Part shown: positions 1-8,107 of the stretch, one piece after another
Layout of the letters: each line of letters begins with the position of its first letter
Position numbering within the stretch: position 1 is the first letter of the stretch
Program-made: the position numbers and the translations under genes
NCBI RefSeq assembly: GCF_042701255.1
Contig: NZ_CP170554.1
Span: forward strand, 2,108,001-2,172,000
Reading direction: 5' to 3'
DNA: 64,000 bases
Source: Tahibacter sp042701255
Lineage (GTDB): Bacteria; Pseudomonadota; Gammaproteobacteria; Xanthomonadales; Rhodanobacteraceae
The notes under the pieces: model-generated
The model's database searches: none
Seen by the model: only the letters and a program-made list of their open reading frames with translations
What the model was told of the DNA's origin: nothing

Positions 1-2
1 AG

Positions 3-1874
3 CCGGCCAAGCCCGAGGTCGTCGATGCGGAGGATCTGCGCCGCAACGTGCGCCGCGACGTCGCCGAAGCGGTCGAACGCATACCCGGCGTAGCGATCCA
101 GAACATCGGCCAGCGCAGCGAGCGCCTGGTCTATCTGCGCGGCTTCAACAGCCGGCAGGTGCCGGTGTTCATCGACGGCATTCCGGTCTACGTGCCTTAC
201 GACGGCAACGTCGACCTCGGCCGCCTCAGTGTCGACGACCTGTCGTCCGTCGTCGTGACCAAGGGACTCACCTCGGTGCTGTACGGCCCGAACGCACTCG
301 GCGGCAGCATCAATCTCGTGAGCCGGCGGCCGGTCGCGCCGCTGGAGGCTGCGGGCTCGGCGACGGTCGAGTGGGACCGCGAAGGCGACGTGCCGGCGCA
401 GCGCGCGAACGCACGATTGGCGACGCGCCAGGACGGCTGGTATGCGCAGGCCAATGCGAGCTGGCATGACCAGACCTGGTTCCGCATGAGCGACGATGCG
501 GTGCCGGGACCGGCCGAAGACGGCGGCCGCCGCAACAACTCCGGCAATCACGACACGACGTTCAGCGCCAAGCTCGGCCTGCTGCCCAACGACAGCGACG
601 AATACGTGCTGAGCTACTACCGCCTCGACGGCCAGAAAGACACGCCGCCCTATGCGGGCCGCGCGGCCGGTGTGAGTCCGCGCTACTGGCGCTGGCCGGA
701 GTGGGACAAGGAAAGCCTGTATTTCATCGGCCGCCACGCGCTCGGCGATGCGACGACCCTGCGCGTGCGCGCCTACTACGACACGTTCCTCAACACGCTG
801 TCCTCCTACGACGACGAGCGCTACCGGACGCAGACGCGCAACTACGCGTTCACGAGCCGCTACGACGACGACACCGTCGGCGGCAGCGTCGAGCTGGAAC
901 AGCGCTGGTCGGCGACGCAGACCACGCGCTTCTCGCTGCAGGCCAAGCAGGACACGCATCGCGAAACCGATACGGCAGCCTCGCCGTGGGAACGCTACGA
1001 GGATCGCTTCCTGTCCGCCGCGGTCGAGCACGAGGCGCGCATCGGCGCCTGGCGCTGGACTCCCGGCGTCGCCGTGCATGCGCAGCGTCCGCGGCGCGCC
1101 GACAACCTGCTCGCGAACGGCAGCATCGTGCCGTTCGCGCTGCACGACGACGACGCCGTCAACGGCAGCCTCGCCGTCGGCTACACCCTGAACGACGATG
1201 CGGAAATCTTCGGTGGGCTGTCGCGCAAGACGCGCTTTCCGACGCTCAAGGATCGCTACTCGTACCGGCTGGGTTCCGCGCTGCCGAATCCGGATCTGAG
1301 CGCGGAGACCTCGAACAATCTCGAACTCGGCATCGCCGCGACGCAGGGCCTGCTGACCTGGCGCGCGACCGTGTTCCGCAGCGATCTCGACGACGCGATC
1401 GAGAACGTGACCCTGGCGCCGACCGCCTGCACGCGACCGCCGTGCTTCCAGCAGCAGAACATCGGCCGCGCGCGTCACGAAGGCGTGGAACTGTCGGCGA
1501 CCGCGGCGCTGAGCGAGGCGACGGTGCTATCGGGCCATTACACCTATCTCGAGCGCGACAACCGTTCGCGCCCGGACCTGCGTCCGCTCGACACGCCGCA
1601 GCACGTCGCGTTCGTCTCGCTGGACCAGCGCCTGATCACGGACCTCCGCGCGCTCGTCAGCCTGCGCCACGAAAGCGGCCGCTTCAGCAGCACCGACGGC
1701 AACCGCCGCACGCGCGCCTTCACGCTCGTCAACGCAAACGTCGACTGGCAGCTGCGCCGCGGCATCGGCCTGCAGGTCGGCGTGCTCAATGCCGGCGACA
1801 AGGACTACGCCTACGAGGAAGGGTTTCCGGAGCCGGGGCGGACGTGGTTCTCGACGTTGAGCGTCAGCTACTGA
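3..1874 (+). CDS. TonB-dependent outer-membrane receptor, 5' truncated by window edge
   Basis: Outer-membrane active transporter for an iron chelate, vitamin or similar ligand, energised by TonB. The visible part begins inside the plug domain (RIPGVAIQNIG, then YLRGFNSRQVPVFIDGIPVY and GPNALGGSINLVSRR) and runs through a beta-barrel of alternating aromatic strands to a C-terminal aromatic segment (STLSVSY) typical of BAM-dependent barrels. The reading frame is open to the left edge, so the GTG at 48 is not the true start; signal peptide and TonB box lie outside the window. The substrate cannot be read from the sequence. A cobalamin-type binding protein lies 48 kb away, but nothing links the two directly. 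Confidence 0.9.
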   Translation, partial: PAKPEVVDAEDLRRNVRRDVAEAVERIPGVAIQNIGQRSERLVYLRGFNSRQVPVFIDGIPVYVPYDGNVDLGRLSVDDLSSVVVTKGLTSVLYGPNALGGSINLVSRRPVAPLEAAGSATVEWDREGDVPAQRANARLATRQDGWYAQANASWHDQTWFRMSDDAVPGPAEDGGRRNNSGNHDTTFSAKLGLLPNDSDEYVLSYYRLDGQKDTPPYAGRAAGVSPRYWRWPEWDKESLYFIGRHALGDATTLRVRAYYDTFLNTLSSYDDERYRTQTRNYAFTSRYDDDTVGGSVELEQRWSATQTTRFSLQAKQDTHRETDTAASPWERYEDRFLSAAVEHEARIGAWRWTPGVAVHAQRPRRADNLLANGSIVPFALHDDDAVNGSLAVGYTLNDDAEIFGGLSRKTRFPTLKDRYSYRLGSALPNPDLSAETSNNLELGIAATQGLLTWRATVFRSDLDDAIENVTLAPTACTRPPCFQQQNIGRARHEGVELSATAALSEATVLSGHYTYLERDNRSRPDLRPLDTPQHVAFVSLDQRLITDLRALVSLRHESGRFSSTDGNRRTRAFTLVNANVDWQLRRGIGLQVGVLNAGDKDYAYEEGFPEPGRTWFSTLSVSY

Positions 1875-1940
1875 GGAGAACGGAGCGGGTTCGCTTCCGG
1901 TGCAGCGAGCGAACCCGGTCCATGCCGAGTCGCCGCTTGC

Positions 1941-2447
1941 TCAAGGCTTCCAGCTGCGCAGCACGACGTCGTCCACGCTCAGCGCTTCGCCGGCTTTCTC
2001 GATGGCCTTGTCCCAGTCGGCGATGCGCGGAACGTGATCGTGCGGTGGAGCTGCGCCATCGATGCTGACCTTGAGAGCAAAGACGACGACGCCGTCCCTG
2101 GTGTCCGCCGGCGTTACCTCGCGGAGGCGACGGACCAGCGCTTCCGCCTGCTCCGCAGACAACGCCGGCTCGAACACGACCCAGGCATTCGTCGCATGCT
2201 CGGGTTTGGCGGCGATGACGAGATGACCGGCGCGTGGCGCAGGCGGCTCCAATGTCGAGAAATAGCCGGTCGCCGCACTTTCCAGCGCCCGGATGTACGC
2301 GGCGAGGTCGGCGGCGGAGTTCACGCGCGCGCCGACAATTTCTTCGGGCTGCAACAGCACGACGCCGCCGAGTTTGAAGTCGCTGGCGACGCCGGCCGTT
2401 GCAAGCAGTGATGCGGCAAGGGCGAAGGCGATGCGCTGCAGGTTCAT
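1941..2447 (-). CDS. Exported hypothetical protein, 168 aa
   Basis: Unrecognised periplasmic protein. The start at 2447 gives MNLQRIAFALAASLLATAGVAS, a clear Sec signal peptide with a cleavage-like AXA-type end; a longer open frame upstream only adds a charged, unlikely extension. The mature part is a soluble alpha/beta-looking domain of about 145 residues without cysteines (FKLGGVVLLQPEEIVGARVNS near the N-terminus, VFALKVSIDG near the C-terminus). It is convergent with the TonB receptor, with 66 bp between the stops. No family is recognised; a small periplasmic accessory domain is the only safe description. Confidence 0.7.
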   Translation of the reverse strand: MNLQRIAFALAASLLATAGVASDFKLGGVVLLQPEEIVGARVNSAADLAAYIRALESAATGYFSTLEPPAPRAGHLVIAAKPEHATNAWVVFEPALSAEQAEALVRRLREVTPADTRDGVVVFALKVSIDGAAPPHDHVPRIADWDKAIEKAGEALSVDDVVLRSWKP

Positions 2448-2684
2448 CGTGGCGTGCCCGGCGTTGGCGTGGTCGCCGCGATCGTAGCGGATGACGGATC
2501 GTGATGGCACGGCGCCGTCGACTGCAGCGTGACGACGTCGAATGCCGTGACCTTCACGGCCGGCGGCCCGAGGCCGATTTCGGCGTCGTACTCAGCGGCC
2601 CACCGAACGTCTCCGGCGATGCGTCCGTCGTCTGTACCTCGAGGATCGGCAACAGCCCATGCGATCCGTTGCGAACATGGCCGC

Positions 2685-3123
2685 CTATTCGACCAGACCT
2701 GTCTCGATCGCTCTCGGCTGATTCGCAAATATCGCCATGGCCGTCCGCATCCGGCGGAACCCCAGCTTCGCGTAGAAACCTTCCTTGCCCGGATTCGCAT
2801 AGAGAATGATCTTGCGATGGCCTTCCGACAGGTCGCGCAATCGTTCGATCAGGGCTTTGCCCAGGCCTATGCCCTGATAGTCCGGATGCACGGCGACGTC
2901 GCAGAGATAGCTGCAGTCGACGCCGTCGGCCAGCGCGCGACCGGCGCCGACGAGAACGTCGCCGTCGAACACCAGACAGGTGTAGCGGCTGTTGCCGAAG
3001 GAGACGCGCAGATCGTCGGGCTTTTTTTTCGCCGAGCGGCGCGATGCGGTAGAGATGGGACAGTGCATTCCAGTCGACGGCGTCGAGGTCGAGCTTCCAC
3101 TGCAGTTGGTCGGGTGTCGTCAT
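2685..3123 (-). CDS. GNAT-family N-acetyltransferase, interrupted by an apparent +1 frameshift
   Basis: Acetyl-CoA-dependent N-acetyltransferase of the GNAT fold; substrate unknown. The N-terminal part (MTTPDQLQWKLDLDAVDWNA, through IAPLGEKK) is read in one frame and the catalytic part in another: DVAVHPDYQGIGLGKALIERL is the acetyl-CoA pyrophosphate loop (Q/RxxGxG/A), followed by the GFYAKLGFRR motif. The frames meet at a run of eight A (minus strand, 3022-3029); seven A would restore one continuous protein of about 145 aa. Either the run length is wrong in the assembly, the gene is a fresh pseudogene, or the polymerase/ribosome slips there. It is the last gene of the tamA-tamB-phosphatase-zinc-ribbon run, 28 bp after the zinc-ribbon gene. 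Confidence 0.75.
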
Positions 3124-3151
3124 CGGGGCGGCCTGGGTGAGAGCTGCATCG

Positions 3152-3721
3152 TCATCGACGTGCTGCATCGAGCGCAGCGGTCAATGCAGCAACACCGCGA
3201 TAGTGAGGGATCCGTTTCAATGCCAGATTCTTTATCGTGCCGAGCGTCGTGGTGTTCTTCAGGACTTCGTGTTCGAGCAGATAGCGAGTGTCGTCGACGA
3301 GGCGATACAGCTCCGCGTCCGTCAGGGAATCTTTCGCGCGCAGGTCGGCATAACGTCTGAGCCGACGTCTGAGCGCCTGCGAAGTTCGGCGGCATTCGGG
3401 GCACAGCACGCAATCGGCATCGACGAAGAAGCGCAGCGTTTCGAACCAGTGCCGCTGCTCTCTGGCGAAGAAGATGAAGCGGCGCGCACAACGGCGGCAG
3501 CTTCGCGCGACGTCGACATAGCAGGTCCGCGGAAAGATAGCGTAGTTCTGCTTGCTCGTATCCGCCGGCAGCGCGGTTTCCGGAAACAATTCGTCGTTCT
3601 GCAGGCGCCAGTAGCCGCTCCGGAGCTCGCTTTCGCTGATCGTGAATCCGGAGCGTACCGGGGTCGATCCATAGCGCGGATGGGGAACGAAATCGGATAT
3701 GCGGGTCTGGCGGCGTGGCAT
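3152..3721 (-). CDS. Zinc-ribbon (zf-trcl-like) protein, 189 aa
   Basis: Cytosolic protein with the conserved 'probable zinc-ribbon' pattern: CYVD...CRRCARRFIFFAREQRHWFE...DADCVLCPECRR, giving two CxxC knuckles (CRRC and CPEC) around an aromatic EQxHWFE stretch, about residues 65-115. Family members are small and uncharacterised; metal binding is inferred from the cysteines. The N-terminal 60 residues are tyrosine/proline-rich and the C-terminal third is helical and basic. The start at 3721 lies 20 bp after the stop of the PP2C-type phosphatase gene, so the two are probably co-transcribed. Confidence 0.7.
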   Translation of the reverse strand: MPRRQTRISDFVPHPRYGSTPVRSGFTISESELRSGYWRLQNDELFPETALPADTSKQNYAIFPRTCYVDVARSCRRCARRFIFFAREQRHWFETLRFFVDADCVLCPECRRTSQALRRRLRRYADLRAKDSLTDAELYRLVDDTRYLLEHEVLKNTTTLGTIKNLALKRIPHYRGVAALTAALDAARR

Positions 3722-3741
3722 GTCGGTGCGGGAGTTGGATC

Positions 3742-4353
3742 TCAGCCGGGTTCGGCCAATGCTATCGACACGTCGTCCTGCAGCGTGCCCGACGGCAGGC
3801 GCACTGCATCGATCAGGCGTTCTGCAGCCGTTTCCAGCGCGTGATTCGTGACGACGTCGGCGATGCGCGCAGCCGTGGCGTAGTTGAACAGACCGTCGCT
3901 GCCCAGCAGCAGACGGCCGCGCAGCGGTACGGGACCGAACGCGATCGGTAGCGCTTCGCCGGAGCCGAGCAGCGGTTTGCGCCGCTGACTGCCGGTCATA
4001 TCGGTTATCTGCCCGACACGGTCGATCAGCCAGGCGGCGGAATCGCCGACGCTGGCTCCGCTGACGCGGTCACTGCGAACGTGGACGACCACGGCGGTCG
4101 TTTCGCCGGTCGCGTCGAGATGAAGCCGGCCGTCGACGCGCAGCAGCAGCTGGCAGAGCGCGGTGGAGTCGATGCAGTCTGCCTGCTGTTCGATCGCGTC
4201 GAGCACGGCCTGGGCGGCTTGCGCACCGCCGCCGCTGCCGCCGGCGCCATCGGCCAGCACCAGCCAGCAATCCTCGCCATTGCGGAAAATGCCGACCCGA
4301 TCCTGGCTGCTGCGGCCGGCGGCCTGATTGCGTGAGACGGCGATCAGGCTCAT
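3742..4353 (-). CDS. PPM/PP2C-type serine/threonine phosphatase, 203 aa
   Basis: Metal-dependent protein phosphatase of the short bacterial PP2C class. Visible motifs: N-terminal SQDR (residues 16-19), metal-binding ADGAGGSGGG around residue 34, GETTAVVV, GDSAAWLI, GSDGLFNYA and a C-terminal DDVSIAL, which together supply the acidic metal ligands. There is no membrane segment or sensory domain. It lies 13 bp downstream of tamB and ahead of the zinc-ribbon gene; no Ser/Thr kinase is adjacent, so its target protein is unknown. Confidence 0.9.
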   Translation of the reverse strand: MSLIAVSRNQAAGRSSQDRVGIFRNGEDCWLVLADGAGGSGGGAQAAQAVLDAIEQQADCIDSTALCQLLLRVDGRLHLDATGETTAVVVHVRSDRVSGASVGDSAAWLIDRVGQITDMTGSQRRKPLLGSGEALPIAFGPVPLRGRLLLGSDGLFNYATAARIADVVTNHALETAAERLIDAVRLPSGTLQDDVSIALAEPG

Positions 4354-4366
4354 GCCGGCGCCCCGC

Positions 4367-7300
4367 TCATTTCTCGAGGCGATAGTTCAGGCCCGCGCGA
4401 TTCTCGGTCGTCGCATTCTGCGCCTCGAGCTCCCAGAGCCGCGACAGCTTGTAGCGCAGGGTGATGACTTCGCCCGGCGTGAAGATGCCGACGCCGTAGC
4501 TCAGGTAGAGCTTCGGCGAAAGGTATTTGCCGACCGTGAACGCGGCGCCGCCGATCGCGGCGTTGTCGCTGACCGAGGCGTCGACGCCGAGACGTGCGCC
4601 GATGCTCTTGGCGAGCAGGTCGCCGGTGGCCGAACCGAGCGCCTGCGCCGCGGCGCCGACGAGATCGCCTTCGCCGCTCTTGAGCGCCGACAGCGGACGG
4701 CCGGTGATCAGGTAGGACAGCGCTTCGGACTGTTCCATCGCCGGCTCGGAATACACGGTCAGCACCGGTACCTGCGCCGTACCCTGCACGCGCAGTCCGG
4801 CGGTCACGTCCTTGAGCTCGCGTGCGGCCTTGAGATCGAGGCCCGGATTGTCGATGGCCGTGCCGGCGAACAGCAGGCGCCCGGTCTGGATCTTGAGATC
4901 CTGGCCGTACGCTTTGTAGGTGCCGCCGACGCGGATTTCGCCGCGGCCGGTGGTCTGCCGGCCCGGGCGTTCGACGATGACGAGCTGGCCGTCGAGTTTG
5001 CCGTCGAGACCGAAGCCCTTGAGCTTGACGCTGTCGCCGAGGCGCAGGGTCACGTCGGCCGTGATCGGCAGCGAGCCTTTGCTTTCGGTGCTTTCCGCAT
5101 CGACGATGACGACGTCGGGCGAGCGCTTGGCCGCGCCGCCGCCGGGCAGCTTGGTCAGGTCGATGTCGGCCTTGGGCATGCCGACGGCGCCGCTGGCGTA
5201 GAGGCCCTGCGCGTCGCGGCGCAGGCTCAGTTCGGGCGAGATCAGCACGTGCGCGGCCGGAATGTCGGCGGCGAGGAAATCCTTGCCGGCGATCTTGATC
5301 TCCAGCGGTGCGTCGGCGGCGAGGCCGCCGCTGCCGCTGACTTCGACGCGTCCACCGCCCGAGGCGATGCCGCCGCTGACGACGACCTGCTGCTGGGGAT
5401 CGACATCGATCTGGATCTTGCCGTCGGCGAGCTTCAGGCCTGCGGCCGGCACTTCGGTCGCGAAGCCGTCGAGCAGGATGCGGCCGCTGACGACGGGCGC
5501 GGCAACCGTGCCGGCGAATGCGAGACGGCCGTCGACGCGGCCCTTGGTGTTGGCGACTTCGGCGGTCAGCAGCTCGACGAAGGACAGGCTGCCGAGGGCC
5601 AGCTGCACTTCGCCGGACAGATTCTGTTCGGCGCCGGTGATGCCGATCTGGCCGTCTATACGTCCGCCGTCGGAGAGCTTGCCCTGCACGACGATGCGCT
5701 GCGCCTCGGGCGCGAACGTCGCGTCGATGCCGAGGCCGTCGTAGCTCAGCAGCGGCTGCTCGGGGCGGTCGGGATAGGCGATGCGGCCTTGCGCGGAAGC
5801 GATCTTCGCCGTGCCGTTCAGCGCACCCTGCGCACTGCGTCTGACCTCGCCGTCGCCGTTGATTTCGCCGTCGAGCTTGAACGTCGCGTCGGGCGAGGCG
5901 ATCGCCGCGATCATCGCGAGCGGCAGCCGTTCGATGCGGTAGCGGCCGTCGGCGCTGCCGTCGGCGGCCTGGGCGCCCGATACGCACAGGCGCGGACCCT
6001 GCGCGCTGAGGCACAGCTCACCGAGCTTGGCCGCGCCGTCGACGTACGACAGCGCCGCGGGCTGATCGAGACGCCATTCGGGCTGATCCTTCAGCGCGAG
6101 GGTCAGGGTGTTCAGGCTGCCGTTCCAGTTGCCGTCCTTGAGCGCGCCGCGCAGTTGCAGCTGCGTCGACAGGGCCGTGCCGCGTGCGTTGAACGCGATC
6201 TCGTGTGCGTCGCGATCGCCCTTGCCGGTCAGGCTGACGCGGTCGAACGATTGGCCGCCGGCGCTGACGCCGGTCGCGAGCAGGTCGATTGCGCCGCGCG
6301 GCGCCTGGATGTCGGCGACGTCCAGGGTCAGTTCGAGCGAGTTCGCGCGCGAGCCGTCGTAGCTGAGTCCCTGGCCGTCGGCTTTGCCCTTCAGCGCGAG
6401 CGCCGGCCAACGCCCGTTAAGCACGAACTGGCCTTTGAGCTTGCCGGCGGCCTGCGGCAGCAGATCGGCCAGCGAGGCGACGTTGAAGCCGATCTGCGCA
6501 TCGGTGGTCTGCGCACCGCCGCGGCCCTGCACGCTCACGGTGCTCGCGCCTGAGGCGAGGTTCAACGTGCCGTCGACGACGAACTCCGGCGCGATGCGCA
6601 GGTCGGCCTTGCCGCTGACCGGGCGCTGACGCAGGGTGCCGTCGAGCCGGTCGATCTTCAGCGTCGTCGTGACGCCGGCTTCGGTCTTCTGGCCTTCGGT
6701 CGCGAGCGACAGGTTCAACGAGCCGGGCCAGTCCTTCGCGAACGCACCGGGGTCGAGCCGGTCGGCCTTCGCGTCGAGTTTCCAGCCAAGCACGGGTTTC
6801 AAGGTGATGTCGCCGCTCGCTTCCAGCGAACCGGCGGACTTGCCGGCGTTGCGCTGTTGCAGGCGCAACTGCTTCAGCGCGACCGCCGTGTCGCTGCCGT
6901 CCAATGCGACGGTGACGTCGACGGGCTGGCCCGGCGGACCGAGCTGGAGCTCGCCGGCCAGCGCGTACTGCTGCGCCGAGCCGTTCACGTTGACGTTGCC
7001 GTGGCTGGCGAGTTCCTGGCCGGCCAGCGCGGCCGGCAGCAGCACGTCTTTCCAGACCAGATCGAGATTGGCCTTGCCGGTTTCCTTCAGCGGCACGGTG
7101 CCGCTCAACGTGACCGCACCCGGCACGTTCGGCGAGGTCAGCGACACGCTGCGCAGGGTCAGTGCGTCTTCGGCGAGTGCGTAGTCGGCGGGGTCGAGCA
7201 CGACGCGGTAGTCGTCGAGGTCGACGTGGCCGGTGATGTGGCCTTCCTTCGTGTTGAAGCGCGCACTGAGGTCCAGGCCTACGCTGCGCAGCGGCGGTTC

Positions 7301-8107
7301 CTTGACCAGACGCTCCAGCGCGAAGCGCTCGGCAGTGAGCTTGAGCTGCCACCAGCGATCGCGCAGCGGCAGGCTGGAGGCTTCCGCGGCGAGATCGGCG
7401 CGGATCGCGACGGGCTGCTGCAACTGCACGACCGCGGTCGGCAGCTTGCCGTCGCTGTTGGCCTGCACGGTGCCGACGTAGTCGGTGCCGTCGACCTGCC
7501 AGCGGAAGCGGCCGTCGGCCTTGCCACGGTCGTCGCCCGCGGTGCTGGCCTGTGCGTCGAAATCGACCTCGCCCTGCCTGGCGCGCAGCATCAGCTGCTG
7601 CACGGCCAGCTCGGCGCGCGTCCAGCGCGCCGCGGTCGCGAAGCGTTCGGCCTCGAACACGTCGGCGCCATCCTGGTTCACGCGCACGCGTTCGACGAGC
7701 AGGCGGTCGAGCAGGATGTCGATCGGCGGCTGCAAGGAGAACGGTTCGCTGGCCGGCGGTTGCGCCGGCGGCGGCTGCGTCGTCGCGGTCACGACGACGT
7801 CGGCCACTTCGAGATTCTCGACGTGCGCGACCTTGCCCAGCAGCGCCAGCGGCGCGACGTCGAGCAGGACGCGGCCGACCTGCACGTCGACGCCGGCATC
7901 GCGCCAGCGCACGTCGTGCAGCACCAGCGGCCCGGCCAGACTGCCTTCGCTGGTACCGATCGCGAGCTTGCCTTCGGTTGCGGCCAGCGCGCGGTCCAGC
8001 GCGAAATGCAGGCCCGATTCGGTGCGCAGCAGCCAGAACGCCGCCGCGATGACGACGGCCATCAGTACGACCAGCAGCAGCGCCAGCCATTTCAGTGCGC
8101 GCTTCAC
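4367..8107 (-). CDS. tamB: TamB, inner-membrane-anchored translocation and assembly module subunit
   Basis: Large AsmA-like bridge protein (1246 aa) that spans the periplasm and works with TamA in outer-membrane protein insertion and/or phospholipid transport. An N-terminal signal-anchor (LKWLALLLVVLMAVVIAAAFWLL, about residues 5-27) is followed by a long repetitive beta-rich body and the conserved C-terminal TamB domain (about residues 900-1246) with the SYGVGIFTPGEVITLRYKLS end typical of the family. Its start codon overlaps the tamA stop by 4 bp (ATGA), indicating translational coupling. Length is normal for the family. Confidence 0.95.
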   Translation of the reverse strand: MKRALKWLALLLVVLMAVVIAAAFWLLRTESGLHFALDRALAATEGKLAIGTSEGSLAGPLVLHDVRWRDAGVDVQVGRVLLDVAPLALLGKVAHVENLEVADVVVTATTQPPPAQPPASEPFSLQPPIDILLDRLLVERVRVNQDGADVFEAERFATAARWTRAELAVQQLMLRARQGEVDFDAQASTAGDDRGKADGRFRWQVDGTDYVGTVQANSDGKLPTAVVQLQQPVAIRADLAAEASSLPLRDRWWQLKLTAERFALERLVKEPPLRSVGLDLSARFNTKEGHITGHVDLDDYRVVLDPADYALAEDALTLRSVSLTSPNVPGAVTLSGTVPLKETGKANLDLVWKDVLLPAALAGQELASHGNVNVNGSAQQYALAGELQLGPPGQPVDVTVALDGSDTAVALKQLRLQQRNAGKSAGSLEASGDITLKPVLGWKLDAKADRLDPGAFAKDWPGSLNLSLATEGQKTEAGVTTTLKIDRLDGTLRQRPVSGKADLRIAPEFVVDGTLNLASGASTVSVQGRGGAQTTDAQIGFNVASLADLLPQAAGKLKGQFVLNGRWPALALKGKADGQGLSYDGSRANSLELTLDVADIQAPRGAIDLLATGVSAGGQSFDRVSLTGKGDRDAHEIAFNARGTALSTQLQLRGALKDGNWNGSLNTLTLALKDQPEWRLDQPAALSYVDGAAKLGELCLSAQGPRLCVSGAQAADGSADGRYRIERLPLAMIAAIASPDATFKLDGEINGDGEVRRSAQGALNGTAKIASAQGRIAYPDRPEQPLLSYDGLGIDATFAPEAQRIVVQGKLSDGGRIDGQIGITGAEQNLSGEVQLALGSLSFVELLTAEVANTKGRVDGRLAFAGTVAAPVVSGRILLDGFATEVPAAGLKLADGKIQIDVDPQQQVVVSGGIASGGGRVEVSGSGGLAADAPLEIKIAGKDFLAADIPAAHVLISPELSLRRDAQGLYASGAVGMPKADIDLTKLPGGGAAKRSPDVVIVDAESTESKGSLPITADVTLRLGDSVKLKGFGLDGKLDGQLVIVERPGRQTTGRGEIRVGGTYKAYGQDLKIQTGRLLFAGTAIDNPGLDLKAARELKDVTAGLRVQGTAQVPVLTVYSEPAMEQSEALSYLITGRPLSALKSGEGDLVGAAAQALGSATGDLLAKSIGARLGVDASVSDNAAIGGAAFTVGKYLSPKLYLSYGVGIFTPGEVITLRYKLSRLWELEAQNATTENRAGLNYRLEK

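Noticed and set aside
4328..6553. 741-codon open frame antisense to tamB
   Set aside because: Gly/Ala/Asp/Arg-rich composition with no domain; it mirrors the GC-rich tamB coding strand, which is a clear full-length gene.
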